Positions 26,896 to 35,137 of a stretch of DNA of 48,130 nucleotides are shown one piece after another. Numbering within the stretch: the first letter of the stretch is position 1; the number at the start of each line of letters is the position of its first letter. A model generated the notes under the pieces. That model did not search any database, had not been told where the DNA came from, and saw only the letters and a program-made list of their open reading frames with translations. The stretch lies in the NCBI GenBank assembly GCA_016936355.1, contig JAFGYB010000047.1, forward strand, positions 1 through 48,130. Reading direction: 5' to 3'. This DNA is from Bacteroidales bacterium (GTDB lineage: Bacteria; Bacteroidota; Bacteroidia; Bacteroidales; F082). Made by a program: the position numbers and the translations under genes.

Positions 26896-27270
26896 TTAGT
26901 CTTCATCGCGTTCCAGCAGTAAAATGGAATACTGCGAAACGATGTAGTATTTTTCCCCGCGGTAATGGACTTCAACGGTTCCTTTTTTAAGGAAAATGGC
27001 CAGGTCACCAACCTTTACCTGCAAAGGGATATAATGAATATTGTCGTCTTTGGGTTTCCAGGGCTCATCAAAGTCATCGTTAGGAGCCGGAATCGGGTAT
27101 CCCGGTCCCGTCTTCATCACATAACCGCTTTGCACTTCCTCTTTTTCCCTGTATCCCGGAGGTAAATAGAGTCCGCCGGAAGTTTTGGAATCTTCTGATT
27201 TCGGTTTGATGAGTACTCGATCGCCTACCACAATTAGTTTGTTCAACCAATTTGATTTATCCTCTGCCAT
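26896..27270 (-). CDS. GroES-like co-chaperonin, orphan
   Basis: A 124-residue Cpn10-fold protein: LIVVGDRVLIKPKSEDSKTSGGLYLPPG, then SGYVMKTGPGYP, VKVGDLAIFLKKGTVEV and ISQ-type ending EYKYYIVSQYSILLLE-like (YIVSQYSILLLE). It is longer than GroES (about 95 residues). The extra residues are an N-terminal extension and a central insert (PAPNDDFDEPWKPKDDNIHY) in the region of the roof loop. No groEL follows, so it is not the housekeeping groESL operon. It may be a second co-chaperonin or a GroES-fold protein with another role. It has its own -7 box at 27288-27295. Confidence 0.8.
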   Translation of the reverse strand: MAEDKSNWLNKLIVVGDRVLIKPKSEDSKTSGGLYLPPGYREKEEVQSGYVMKTGPGYPIPAPNDDFDEPWKPKDDNIHYIPLQVKVGDLAIFLKKGTVEVHYRGEKYYIVSQYSILLLERDED

Positions 27271-27287
27271 AACATTTATTTAGGATA

Positions 27288-27295
27288 CAAAAATA
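27288..27295 (-). promoter_or_regulatory. Probable -7 box of the GroES-like gene
   Basis: TATTTTTG on the minus strand (27295 to 27288) is an exact TAnnTTTG match. It is 18 nt before the ATG, implying a very short leader. Confidence 0.4.
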
Positions 27296-27361
27296 CATAA
27301 ATTCAATATTTCCCGTTGCATTTAGTACAGTCCGGAATTCGTTCATCACCGGGAAAAATCT

Positions 27362-27369
27362 TATCTTTG
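27362..27369 (+). promoter_or_regulatory. Probable -7 box of the mutL-rhomboid gene cluster
   Basis: TATCTTTG, an exact TAnnTTTG match, stands 20 nt before the ATG of the small membrane protein that heads the cluster. The following genes are closely spaced on the same strand, so this may drive all of them. Confidence 0.45.
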
Positions 27370-27388
27370 CCCGTTAAATTAAAGAAAC

Positions 27389-27700
27389 ATGCGTTTTTCA
27401 TTATTCAAAACTCCACAGCCTAAAAAATTCAACTATCAGCCACGCTATTACGATCCGAAAAAAGAAGAATGGGAACGTCGCAAAGCCGAATTAGGTTACG
27501 ATTCCAATCTGACTAAAGAAGAAAAGCTACGCCTGCAAATGTCGCGTTGGAAGAAAGGAAATGAAACCGGGGGCAACAATACAGCCCGAATCATTACGTA
27601 TTTCATTTATGGGGCACTTATTGCAGGAAGTATTTATGTGATCCTCTTTACCAATCTGATAGAGAATTTCCTGACTCTGTTTGGTATTCACGCAAAATAA
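27389..27700 (+). CDS. Small conserved-type membrane protein upstream of mutL
   Basis: A 103-residue protein with a basic, Tyr/Lys/Glu-rich N-terminal part (KKFNYQPRYYDPKKEEWERR) and one C-terminal membrane helix at about 68-90 (IITYFIYGALIAGSIYVILF). I do not know its function. My recollection is that similar small proteins stand next to mutL in other Bacteroidota and are sometimes mislabelled in databases. It is separated from mutL by 12 nt and is likely in one operon with it. Confidence 0.75.
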   Translation: MRFSLFKTPQPKKFNYQPRYYDPKKEEWERRKAELGYDSNLTKEEKLRLQMSRWKKGNETGGNNTARIITYFIYGALIAGSIYVILFTNLIENFLTLFGIHAK

Positions 27701-27712
27701 GAATGTGTTTTT

Positions 27713-29536
27713 ATGTCGAATATCATTAAGCTTCTTCCCGATTCCGTTGCCAACCAGATTGCTGCCGGTGAAGTTATTCAACGACCGGCTTCAGCCGTGA
27801 AGGAATTGCTGGAAAATGCCATTGATGCCGGAGCTTCAGATATTACACTGAACATCAAGGACGCAGGGAAAACCCTGATTCAGGTGACCGACAATGGAAG
27901 CGGAATGTCGGCCATTGACCTGCGTATGTGTTTTGAACGACATGCTACCTCAAAAATCACCAAGGCAGATGACCTGTTTTCCATTCGGACTTTGGGCTTC
28001 CGGGGAGAAGCCATGGCTTCGATCGCAGCCATCGCCCATGTAGATATCAAAAGTCGACCAACAGATGATGAACTGGGCAGTTGTTTACGAATCGAAGGCT
28101 CCCAGGTAATCAGTCAGGAACCGTGCACCTGTGCCGCAGGTACTACCATTCAGGTAAAAAACCTGTTCTTTAATGTTCCTGCCCGAAGAAACTTCCTAAA
28201 ATCGCATACCGCTGAAACCCGTCACATTGTAGAGGAGTTTTCACGGGTAGCCATTATTCATCCTGAAATCGCCTTCCATTTCATCCACAACAGCAAAACC
28301 GTTTACCAACTCTATAAAGGAAGCCTGAAGCAACGAATTGTTGCTTTATTCGGAAAAGTGTATGATCAGCGTTTGTTGCCTGTTGAGCAAAAAACGGATA
28401 TTCTTTCCATTACCGGTTTTATTGTAAAGCCTGAATTCTCCAAAAAAACCAGGGGAGAACAGTATTTCTTTGTTAACGAACGGTTCATTAAACATGCCTA
28501 TCTGAATCATGCCGTAACCAATGCATTCAGTGAACTGCTGCCCGGTGATGCTTTTCCGTCCTATTTCATCAACATCAACCTGGATCCGGCGGAAATTGAT
28601 GTGAACATCCATCCCACCAAAACAGAAATCAATTTTAAGGATGCCAAATACGTTTATGCTGTACTGCACGCGGCAGTCAGACAATCGGTGGGAATGCACA
28701 ACCTCACTCCCACCATCGATTTTGACGTGGACCCGACAGTGGAAGCAGCACTACAGAACCCTTCCACCGGCATCGTTAAACAACCCCATATTAGTATCAA
28801 TCCTGATTACAATCCTTTTCACGAAAGCAACACCAGTTCAAAACCGACGTACCGGCCTGACAAACCCTCAGCAACGGACCGCCAGTGGGAAAAGCTGTTT
28901 GATCGGCCCGTCAAAAAAGTGGAACAGGATTCTGAAATGCCTGAAAAAATATCTGCAGATGAAGATCACCATCCCCTGCTCTTCTTTCAGGTGCAGAAAA
29001 AATATATTGCCTGCAATGTACGCTCTGGATTGATGCTGATTCATCAGCAAAAAGCCCATGAACGTATCTTGTACGAGCAGTTTGTGGACCAAATGAAAGG
29101 TCAGCGCCTTGGTTCACAACAACAGTTGTTTCCTTTTGACCTTCACTTTTCCCCTGAAGATACATCCATTCTTGCTGAATTAAATGAATTGTTGCAACAG
29201 ATGGGATTCGACCTGGAACCCTTTGGCAAAAACCGTTTTGTTGTGAAAGGCATTCCGGCTGATCTTCAGGATCAGAATATTGACGAAAGTCTCGAAAGGA
29301 TCATCGAAGAATATAAAAAGCAAAGCCAGGAAGTGGGAATGGACAAAACCATTCGCCTGGCAAAAGCCATGGCATCACAATTGTCTGTGAAACCGGGAAA
29401 AACCCTGTCGAATGAAGAAATGGCAGACTTGTTTGACCGCCTTTTTGCCTGTAAGATTCCGGAACAAGCCCCTGATGGCAGTAAAATCATCGGAATTGTC
29501 ACGTCAGAGACTCTGGAATCATTTTTGCGGTCCTAA
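27713..29536 (+). CDS. mutL: DNA mismatch repair protein MutL
   Basis: Couples mismatch recognition by MutS to downstream repair. The 607-residue protein has a complete GHKL ATPase domain (VANQIAAGEVIQRPASAVKE, ELLENAIDAGAS, DNGSGM, ATSKI, GFRGEAMASIAA) and a transducer region with PTKTEINFKD. A variable linker follows (about 340-410), then a C-terminal dimerisation domain. The place of the endonuclease motif DQHA(x)2E(x)4E reads HQQKAHERILYE, with His444 for the catalytic Asp and Gln446 for His, and no CPHGRP motif is seen. The nicking activity common in MutL of dam-less bacteria may therefore be lost. It is followed at 30 nt by two rhomboid genes. Confidence 0.95.
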   Translation: MSNIIKLLPDSVANQIAAGEVIQRPASAVKELLENAIDAGASDITLNIKDAGKTLIQVTDNGSGMSAIDLRMCFERHATSKITKADDLFSIRTLGFRGEAMASIAAIAHVDIKSRPTDDELGSCLRIEGSQVISQEPCTCAAGTTIQVKNLFFNVPARRNFLKSHTAETRHIVEEFSRVAIIHPEIAFHFIHNSKTVYQLYKGSLKQRIVALFGKVYDQRLLPVEQKTDILSITGFIVKPEFSKKTRGEQYFFVNERFIKHAYLNHAVTNAFSELLPGDAFPSYFININLDPAEIDVNIHPTKTEINFKDAKYVYAVLHAAVRQSVGMHNLTPTIDFDVDPTVEAALQNPSTGIVKQPHISINPDYNPFHESNTSSKPTYRPDKPSATDRQWEKLFDRPVKKVEQDSEMPEKISADEDHHPLLFFQVQKKYIACNVRSGLMLIHQQKAHERILYEQFVDQMKGQRLGSQQQLFPFDLHFSPEDTSILAELNELLQQMGFDLEPFGKNRFVVKGIPADLQDQNIDESLERIIEEYKKQSQEVGMDKTIRLAKAMASQLSVKPGKTLSNEEMADLFDRLFACKIPEQAPDGSKIIGIVTSETLESFLRS

Positions 29537-29566
29537 TTTTTTAATTCTTATTAAGCTACTGATTTA

Positions 29567-30430
29567 ATGCAACAATACAGACCTTCCGGTTTCCGCGTTT
29601 TACCCCCTGTGGTTAAAAACCTTCTGATCATCAACGGACTGTTTTTCCTAGCCACACTGGCACTGCGGAAATACAACATCGACCTGATAAATCTGCTCGG
29701 ACTCCATTACCCCGGAGCACAGAATTTCAGAATTTACCAGTTCTTCACCTATATGTTTTTGCACGGTGGATGGGAACATATTCTCTTTAACATGTTTGCA
29801 CTTTGGATGTTCGGAAATGTTATCGAAAATGTATGGGGCGGTAAAAAATTTCTGGTCTATTACATTCTGACAGGTCTGGGGTCCGCAGTGATCTATATTA
29901 TCTGGATCCACATCAGTCTGGCTCCCAACCTGGACATGTTGCAACAAATGATCAATCACCCCACGGCCGGTGGTATCGAACAATATTTTCAGAAATACGG
30001 CTTTCGTATTGGTGAGATCAACAGCATTATAACTCAACAGGAAATCAATGGTTTCAATCATAACGTCAGTCTGCTGGCTTCGGGCTCCGCTTCGGGAGAT
30101 GTGATTCAGCAAATCGTTACGTTCTTGTCCAATTACCGTACGGAAATGCTCAACCAGATGGTGGTAATCGGAGCTTCGGGGGCCATCTTCGGAATCCTGC
30201 TGGCCTTCGGTATGATGTTCCCCGATACCATGATTTATGTTTATTTTGCCATTCCCGTTAAAGCCAAATGGTTTGTATTGGGCTATGGGGTTCTGGAACT
30301 GATCTCAGGAATCAGCAACCGACCGGGTGACAATGTGGCACATTTCGCCCATGTGGGAGGTATGCTGGTAGGTTTGCTGATTGTGCTCTATTGGAAAAAA
30401 CGAGGTAAATTTTACGGAAACCAGATGTAA
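29567..30430 (+). CDS. Rhomboid family intramembrane serine protease
   Basis: A 287-residue membrane protease cutting substrates within the bilayer. The six-helix core shows FFTYMFLHGGWEHILFNMFAL, typical of the L1 loop/TM2 region, catalytic Ser204 in VIGASGAIFG and catalytic His262 in AHFAHVGG. An insertion of about 70 residues between the third and fourth helices (LDMLQQMINH to NYRTEMLNQ) makes it longer than the basic fold. It is the first of two tandem rhomboids downstream of mutL. Substrates are unknown. Confidence 0.93.
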   Translation: MQQYRPSGFRVLPPVVKNLLIINGLFFLATLALRKYNIDLINLLGLHYPGAQNFRIYQFFTYMFLHGGWEHILFNMFALWMFGNVIENVWGGKKFLVYYILTGLGSAVIYIIWIHISLAPNLDMLQQMINHPTAGGIEQYFQKYGFRIGEINSIITQQEINGFNHNVSLLASGSASGDVIQQIVTFLSNYRTEMLNQMVVIGASGAIFGILLAFGMMFPDTMIYVYFAIPVKAKWFVLGYGVLELISGISNRPGDNVAHFAHVGGMLVGLLIVLYWKKRGKFYGNQM

Positions 30431-30453
30431 GCATTCATCACAAGCAAATTCAC

Positions 30454-31374
30454 ATGAATCAATACTATCAAAGGCCTAGAAAAAACACCGGTGAGCTACT
30501 GAAAGAAATCTTTTTCAGTAAGAACATACTGTCGCGTTTGATCCTGATCAATACCGTGGTTTTTCTTGCTGCCAATATTGTTTTGCTTATCACCTGGCTG
30601 TTTACAGGGCAGACAACGCAATTGAGTTTGCTGGGGACTTACCTGGCTCTGCCGGCTGACCTCACACAATTGGCACAAAAACCATGGACCGTCTTCACTT
30701 ACATGTTTTTGCATGAAGGGTTCTTTCACTGGTTCTTCAATATGGTTTTGCTGTATTTTGGAGGGTTGCTGTTTCTTGAATATTTGAGCCAACGAAAACT
30801 ATTGATCACCTATTTGCTGGGTGGATTATTTGGCGCAGTATTTTTCGTACTTGCTTTCAATATTTTTCCTGCTTTTGCAACCATTCGTCCTATCTCAGTT
30901 GCTTTGGGTGCTTCCGCGTCCATTCTGGCAATAATCATAGCTATTGCCACCTATGTACCTGATTATCATGTCCATCTTTTTCTCATCGGTCGGGTTCCCT
31001 TAAAATACCTGGCCATTGCTCTGGTTATTTTAGATATCCTGAGTATTCAATCTCAGAATCCGGGGGGACACATCGCCCATTTGGGAGGGGCGCTATGGGG
31101 TTTTATCTATGGATTATCATTGCGGAAAGGCACAGACTTTTACCGGATTTTTGACGGATTGAATTTTCCGAAATTAGGAAGAAATAAATACACAAAGTTC
31201 AGTACCAAAAGACCTCAGTCAGGGCGGCCTATGACCGATGAAGAATACAACAAACGAAGGGCCGCCAGCGAACACGAGATCGATGCCATTCTGGATAAAA
31301 TTGCCAAGTCAGGTTATGGAAGTCTGAGCAAAGAAGAAAAGGAATTTCTTTTTAAAAACAGCAACAAACATTAA
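30454..31374 (+). CDS. Rhomboid family intramembrane serine protease, second copy
   Basis: A 306-residue paralogue of the preceding gene without the long insertion. It has FTYMFLHEGFFHWFFNMVLL, the active-site serine Ser154 in LGASASILA (GASG changed to GASA) and His209 in HIAHLGGALWG. A cytosolic C-terminal tail of about 80 residues is basic then acidic (DEEYNKRRAASEHEIDAILD, SLSKEEKEFLFK). The pair may have separate substrates. The gap to the first copy is 23 nt. Confidence 0.92.
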   Translation: MNQYYQRPRKNTGELLKEIFFSKNILSRLILINTVVFLAANIVLLITWLFTGQTTQLSLLGTYLALPADLTQLAQKPWTVFTYMFLHEGFFHWFFNMVLLYFGGLLFLEYLSQRKLLITYLLGGLFGAVFFVLAFNIFPAFATIRPISVALGASASILAIIIAIATYVPDYHVHLFLIGRVPLKYLAIALVILDILSIQSQNPGGHIAHLGGALWGFIYGLSLRKGTDFYRIFDGLNFPKLGRNKYTKFSTKRPQSGRPMTDEEYNKRRAASEHEIDAILDKIAKSGYGSLSKEEKEFLFKNSNKH

Positions 31375-31376
31375 CC

Positions 31377-31871
31377 ATGGAGGACGTTATTACCTATATC
31401 GTAGTCTTTGGACTGGGCTTTATTTTAGTGGGAATCTATCTTTTCGGAAAAGAGAAGAAAAGAGTTCTTCCCCTTTCCAAACAAATGTATTCTGATGCCA
31501 TTTTCACGATCAGTGTGGTCAAAGAGCAGCGAAAAGTTTCAGGAATCAATATGGCGCTGAAGTTTCCCAAAAAAGCACAAACCGTGCAGCACCTCATTAT
31601 TGAACTGGTCAATACCAAAAAAGAGACTTCTGTAGTTAATATCACAGATTCCATAACCCGTAGTGATATCAAAGGCGCCGAGGGCCCCTTTGATTACGAA
31701 GCCTACATCTCTTTCGTGACTTTTAAGAAGTTGCTTGAGGAACATTCTTTTCCGTTTGAGTCTTTCCGGATTATCGCCGAGACACTGGAAGGTAAAAAAT
31801 ACAAATCTCATTATCTGGGGTTACACAACTGGTGGAACATTCTGAAACTGGATTCCGGAACTTATAATTAA
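31377..31871 (+). CDS. Unknown protein with one N-terminal membrane helix
   Basis: A 164-residue protein starting 2 nt after the second rhomboid gene, so probably co-translated with it. One N-terminal membrane helix (ITYIVVFGLGFILVGIYLFG) is followed by a soluble, mainly beta domain of about 140 residues without recognisable motifs. I do not recognise the family. Its position makes a rhomboid substrate or partner possible, but nothing in the sequence proves it. Confidence 0.7.
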   Translation: MEDVITYIVVFGLGFILVGIYLFGKEKKRVLPLSKQMYSDAIFTISVVKEQRKVSGINMALKFPKKAQTVQHLIIELVNTKKETSVVNITDSITRSDIKGAEGPFDYEAYISFVTFKKLLEEHSFPFESFRIIAETLEGKKYKSHYLGLHNWWNILKLDSGTYN

Positions 31872-32048
31872 TTTCGTTTCAAAACAAGCCCCGTTTCCCA
31901 ATATTGGAATGTTTATTCATTTCACCTAAGCCACTACACATATTATTTATCTCATTTTCTGCATGTTATCAATAAAGGCATATACTTTGCTCCATTTCAT
32001 AAATTATGTCTTTAAATAGCCATTTCAAAATTAAGGAAGGGATTGAAA

Positions 32049-33281
32049 GTGAAGGTGCAAAAGGAAACGAAACTAAGTACAAGAAACGAAGAACTCATCA
32101 ACCAAAGAACTAAAGACTTGGATAAAATCAAACTCAAACTGCTTGAGCAGGAACTTAAAGCATCGGGAATCAGCAGATCTCAGATTCTATCCAATATCAG
32201 TCATGAGATCAAAACCCCGTTGAATACCATCCTAAGTGCTGCAGAAATACTCAAGGTGAAACTGGAAGAGCACGAGGACAAAAACCTGGTCGGAACCATC
32301 TACCGGTCAGCTAATCACCTCACTGTATTACTCAACAATGTACTTGATTTTTATAAAACCAGTTTCTCCGGTCTGAGCCTTGATGCCCACCCTTTTGATC
32401 TTTATTCTTTATTTGATGAATTACAGCACCTTTTTCTTCTTTCGGCAAAACAAAAACCAATAGAACTGATCTTTTCCATCGATCCAGAAATACAGAGACT
32501 TTGGAATGGGGATGCAACCCGACTCAAACAAATGCTGTATAATTTACTGGACAATGCCTTCAAATTTACCAGTGAAGGAAGAATATCGCTTACTGCACGT
32601 TTGAAAGAATCCGGTGACAAATCAGCCAGAATAGGATTTTGTGTGACCGATTCCGGTTCCGGTATCCAGTCTGATCTGGAACACTACATATGGAATTTCT
32701 TTTCCTCCAACGACATTTCGCACAGCAGAACACATCAGGGATTGGGGATGGGACTGGCGCTCACCAAAACCATAGCGCAACTGATGAACGGCTCGGTCGA
32801 ATTGATCGAAACAGGGGCCGAAGGAACAACGATTGAACTGACCGTTACACTGGAAAAAGAAAACTGCGACGGACTCCCCGACATTGATTTGTTTAAGCAT
32901 GTTTTATTGGCAGAAGACAACAAGGTAAACCAGCAGCTCACCAAAAATATTCTTGAGAAAAAAGGGTTCCAGGTAGATGTTGCCAACAACGGAGATGAAG
33001 CGATTGAATTGTTCAGAATGCGCAAATACAATCTTATACTGATGGATATTCAGATGCCAAAATGCGATGGAATTACGGCGACAAGAGAAATCAGGTTAAT
33101 CGAAAAGAAAAATAAAATCCTTGCCCCGATAAAAATCATTGCGCTAACGGCCAATGCCCAAAAACAAGATAAAATTGACTGCTTCTCTGCGGGGATGAAC
33201 GAATACATGCGTAAACCGCTTGATATCTACAACTTAACAAGCATTCTCTGCAAAATGCAAAACGGATATCCTGCCGGCTAA
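32049..33281 (+). CDS. Hybrid histidine kinase without sensor domain (HisKA-HATPase-REC)
   Basis: About 410 residues. A short coiled coil (ELINQRTKDLDKIKLKLLEQELK) is followed by HisKA with His52 (SNISHEIKTPLNTILSAAEIL), HATPase (MLYNLLDNAFKF, VTDSGSGIQ, GLGMGLALTKTIAQ) and a receiver (VLLAEDNKVNQQL, LILMDIQMPKCDG, ALTANAQ, EYMRKPLD). There is no membrane segment or sensory domain. No ATG is available in frame. The frame is closed by a stop at 32013, and the candidates are TTG 32043, GTG 32049 (best spaced from AAGGAAGGG at 32033-32041) and GTG 32055. An ATG-started 35-codon frame at 32006-32113 overlaps the start in another frame, so a sequencing or real frameshift is possible. It lies upstream of a receiver gene and a receiver-sugar transferase, and may signal to them. 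Confidence 0.82.
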   Translation: MKVQKETKLSTRNEELINQRTKDLDKIKLKLLEQELKASGISRSQILSNISHEIKTPLNTILSAAEILKVKLEEHEDKNLVGTIYRSANHLTVLLNNVLDFYKTSFSGLSLDAHPFDLYSLFDELQHLFLLSAKQKPIELIFSIDPEIQRLWNGDATRLKQMLYNLLDNAFKFTSEGRISLTARLKESGDKSARIGFCVTDSGSGIQSDLEHYIWNFFSSNDISHSRTHQGLGMGLALTKTIAQLMNGSVELIETGAEGTTIELTVTLEKENCDGLPDIDLFKHVLLAEDNKVNQQLTKNILEKKGFQVDVANNGDEAIELFRMRKYNLILMDIQMPKCDGITATREIRLIEKKNKILAPIKIIALTANAQKQDKIDCFSAGMNEYMRKPLDIYNLTSILCKMQNGYPAG

Positions 33282-33399
33282 ATCAGTTTTAATTTTAATA
33301 AAAACCGGAAGGGTCACAAACAATGAAATGCCTTGAAATTATTAACTATTCATTGTAAATAACTTGTCAAAAGAGGCTAATAACAAATAAAGAAATTAG

Positions 33400-33407
33400 T
33401 ATATTTG
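33400..33407 (+). promoter_or_regulatory. Probable -7 box before the stand-alone receiver gene
   Basis: TATATTTG matches TAnnTTTG exactly, 40 nt before the receiver's ATG. It suggests a transcript beginning with the receiver and the sugar transferase, separate from the kinase upstream. Confidence 0.45.
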
Positions 33408-33446
33408 CTTAAATATGGAGCACATTTACTAATTTATCGGTAATAC

Positions 33447-33824
33447 ATGAAAAAGAAAATATTCGTCATAGATGATGAGCTGTCTATTCGGATGTTGCTT
33501 GAAAATTATTTAGGCAAGACCTACGATGTTGTTACCAAATCGGACGGACGGGAAGGAATTAAGTATTTAGAAGAAGGAAACATTCCCGACGTAATTGTAG
33601 CAGACATTCAAATGCCTAATCTGGATGGTTATGAATTTCTAAAACAGGTTCGTGCCAGTGGATTTTTCAAAGACATCCCTATGATTATGTTGTCAGGGAT
33701 TGAAAGTAGTCAGGAACGGGTTAAATGTTTGCGTATGGGTGCCGATGATTACATCGTGAAACCCTTTAATCCGGAAGAACTTTCATTAAGAATTGATAAT
33801 TTGATCAGCAGAACCTCCAAATAG
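33447..33824 (+). CDS. Single-domain response regulator (REC only)
   Basis: A 125-residue CheY-like receiver with no output domain. All active-site residues are present: the acidic pair in VIDDE, phospho-acceptor Asp53 (VIVADIQMPNLDG), a Ser in IMLSGIES and Lys in DYIVKPFNPEE. Placed between a hybrid kinase (165 bp upstream) and a receiver-sugar transferase fusion (11 nt downstream), it could be a phosphotransfer intermediate or directly bind a polysaccharide-synthesis protein. Confidence 0.93.
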   Translation: MKKKIFVIDDELSIRMLLENYLGKTYDVVTKSDGREGIKYLEEGNIPDVIVADIQMPNLDGYEFLKQVRASGFFKDIPMIMLSGIESSQERVKCLRMGADDYIVKPFNPEELSLRIDNLISRTSK

Positions 33825-33835
33825 ACCCCTTTCTT

Positions 33836-35026
33836 ATGGGCGAAGTACCAGATAAAATATCTGTTTTATACATCGGTGACAATCCTGTCATTATTGAACG
33901 CCTTACCGATCACCCGGAGGAAATCACTGTTTATCATCAGGATAATGGTTTAAAGGCCATTGATTGGATTAAGAAAAATACGCTGACCGATGTAATAGTT
34001 TCCGATTATAATATGGCCGGCATCAAAGGTCCTGATCTGGGTATTTATTTAAAACAACGCCTGGGGTTGGTAAAAGTTCCGTTCATTTTAATTGCGCCGG
34101 AAAACGACCATAAGAAATACATATCTTCAGTAATCAAACAAAAAACATACATCGAGGACCTTTACCCCGTATCCTTTGATTTTGAGAAGTTACTGACCCG
34201 GATGAAGTTCCTTATTTACTATTTAAATGAGCTGAAGGAATCCGAATCCTCTGTTTTGCCCGAAAGAAGCTATAAAATACCGTTTATCAAAAGACTGTTT
34301 GATATTGTTGTTTCGTTTATGGCACTTCTGGTCCTCTCCCCTTTTTTATTGTTAATATCCCTGGCCATTAGACTGGAATCCAAAGGAGCCGTTATTTACA
34401 AATCGAAACGGGTGGGTACAGGATATAGAATATTTGATTTTTATAAATTCAGATCCATGTACACAGGGGCCGATATGGATCTCAAAGATTTGAGTCATCT
34501 CAATCAGTATAAGGAAGACGAGAGCATTCAGGAATCGGAACCATGCCCCAGGTGTTTACAGTTACCCGAAGGAACCTATTGTTCCCCGGTATTGTATGTG
34601 GGAGGTGAAAAAAAGTGTGAATACTGGTATTCGGAAATGATCCGTCGAAAAAAAAGCAGCACATTTGTTAAAATACAGAATGACCCACGCATTACAAAAG
34701 TGGGAAAATTCATCAGAAATACGAGTATTGACGAACTGCCTCAGTTGATTAATGTGCTGAAAGGCGACATGTCCATTGTTGGAAATCGTCCCTTGCCGCT
34801 ATACGAAGCGGAGCTGCTTACGTCCGATGATTGGAGCGCTCGTTTTCTTGCACCAGCAGGCATTACAGGCCTATGGCAGGTAAAATTAAGGGGCAAGGGA
34901 GGTAAGATGTCGGAAGAGGAAAGAAAGTCGCTGGACAATGAATATGCACAGAATTATTCATTCTGGAGTGATATAAGGTTGATTTTAAGTACTATACCTG
35001 CATTGTTTCAGAAAGAAAACGTATAA
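33836..35026 (+). CDS. Receiver-like domain fused to initiating sugar-phosphate transferase (polyprenyl-phosphate glycosylphosphotransferase)
   Basis: A 396-residue protein. Residues 8-125 resemble a response-regulator receiver: Asp57 is kept (DVIVSDYNMAGIKG), but the Ser/Thr position is Ala87 and the usual Lys-Pro is Tyr110-Pro. A membrane anchor (155-177, after IKRLFDIV) leads to a bacterial sugar-transferase domain (VGTGYRIFDFYKFRSM, NDPRITKVGKFIRNTS, IDELPQLINVLKGDMSIVG, NRPLPLYEAEL). This domain would load the first sugar phosphate onto undecaprenyl phosphate. Between KFRSM and NDPRIT an insert of about 60 residues carries four cysteines (C237, C240, C249, C261; CPRCLQLPEGTYCS), possibly a metal-binding knuckle. 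The enzyme starts the polysaccharide made by the genes downstream. The domain fusion suggests that synthesis is gated by signalling. Confidence 0.9.
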   Translation: MGEVPDKISVLYIGDNPVIIERLTDHPEEITVYHQDNGLKAIDWIKKNTLTDVIVSDYNMAGIKGPDLGIYLKQRLGLVKVPFILIAPENDHKKYISSVIKQKTYIEDLYPVSFDFEKLLTRMKFLIYYLNELKESESSVLPERSYKIPFIKRLFDIVVSFMALLVLSPFLLLISLAIRLESKGAVIYKSKRVGTGYRIFDFYKFRSMYTGADMDLKDLSHLNQYKEDESIQESEPCPRCLQLPEGTYCSPVLYVGGEKKCEYWYSEMIRRKKSSTFVKIQNDPRITKVGKFIRNTSIDELPQLINVLKGDMSIVGNRPLPLYEAELLTSDDWSARFLAPAGITGLWQVKLRGKGGKMSEEERKSLDNEYAQNYSFWSDIRLILSTIPALFQKENV

Positions 35027-35066
35027 AAAATTGTTTAAAACTTTTTTAATAATAATTTTAAAACCA

Positions 35067-35098
35067 TTGCGAACACTAAAAAGAAACCGGTATCTTTC
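35067..35098 (+). promoter_or_regulatory. Possible promoter of the export/polymerisation operon
   Basis: TTG at 35067-35069 and TATCTTTC at 35091-35098 (one mismatch to TAnnTTTG) are 21 nt apart in the 111-bp gap before the TolC-like gene. This is the only sizeable gap in the exopolysaccharide genes after the sugar transferase. Confidence 0.35.
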
Positions 35099-35137
35099 AA
35101 ACCAAATAATCCAACACCCTGTAAATGGAGGAAGTTT

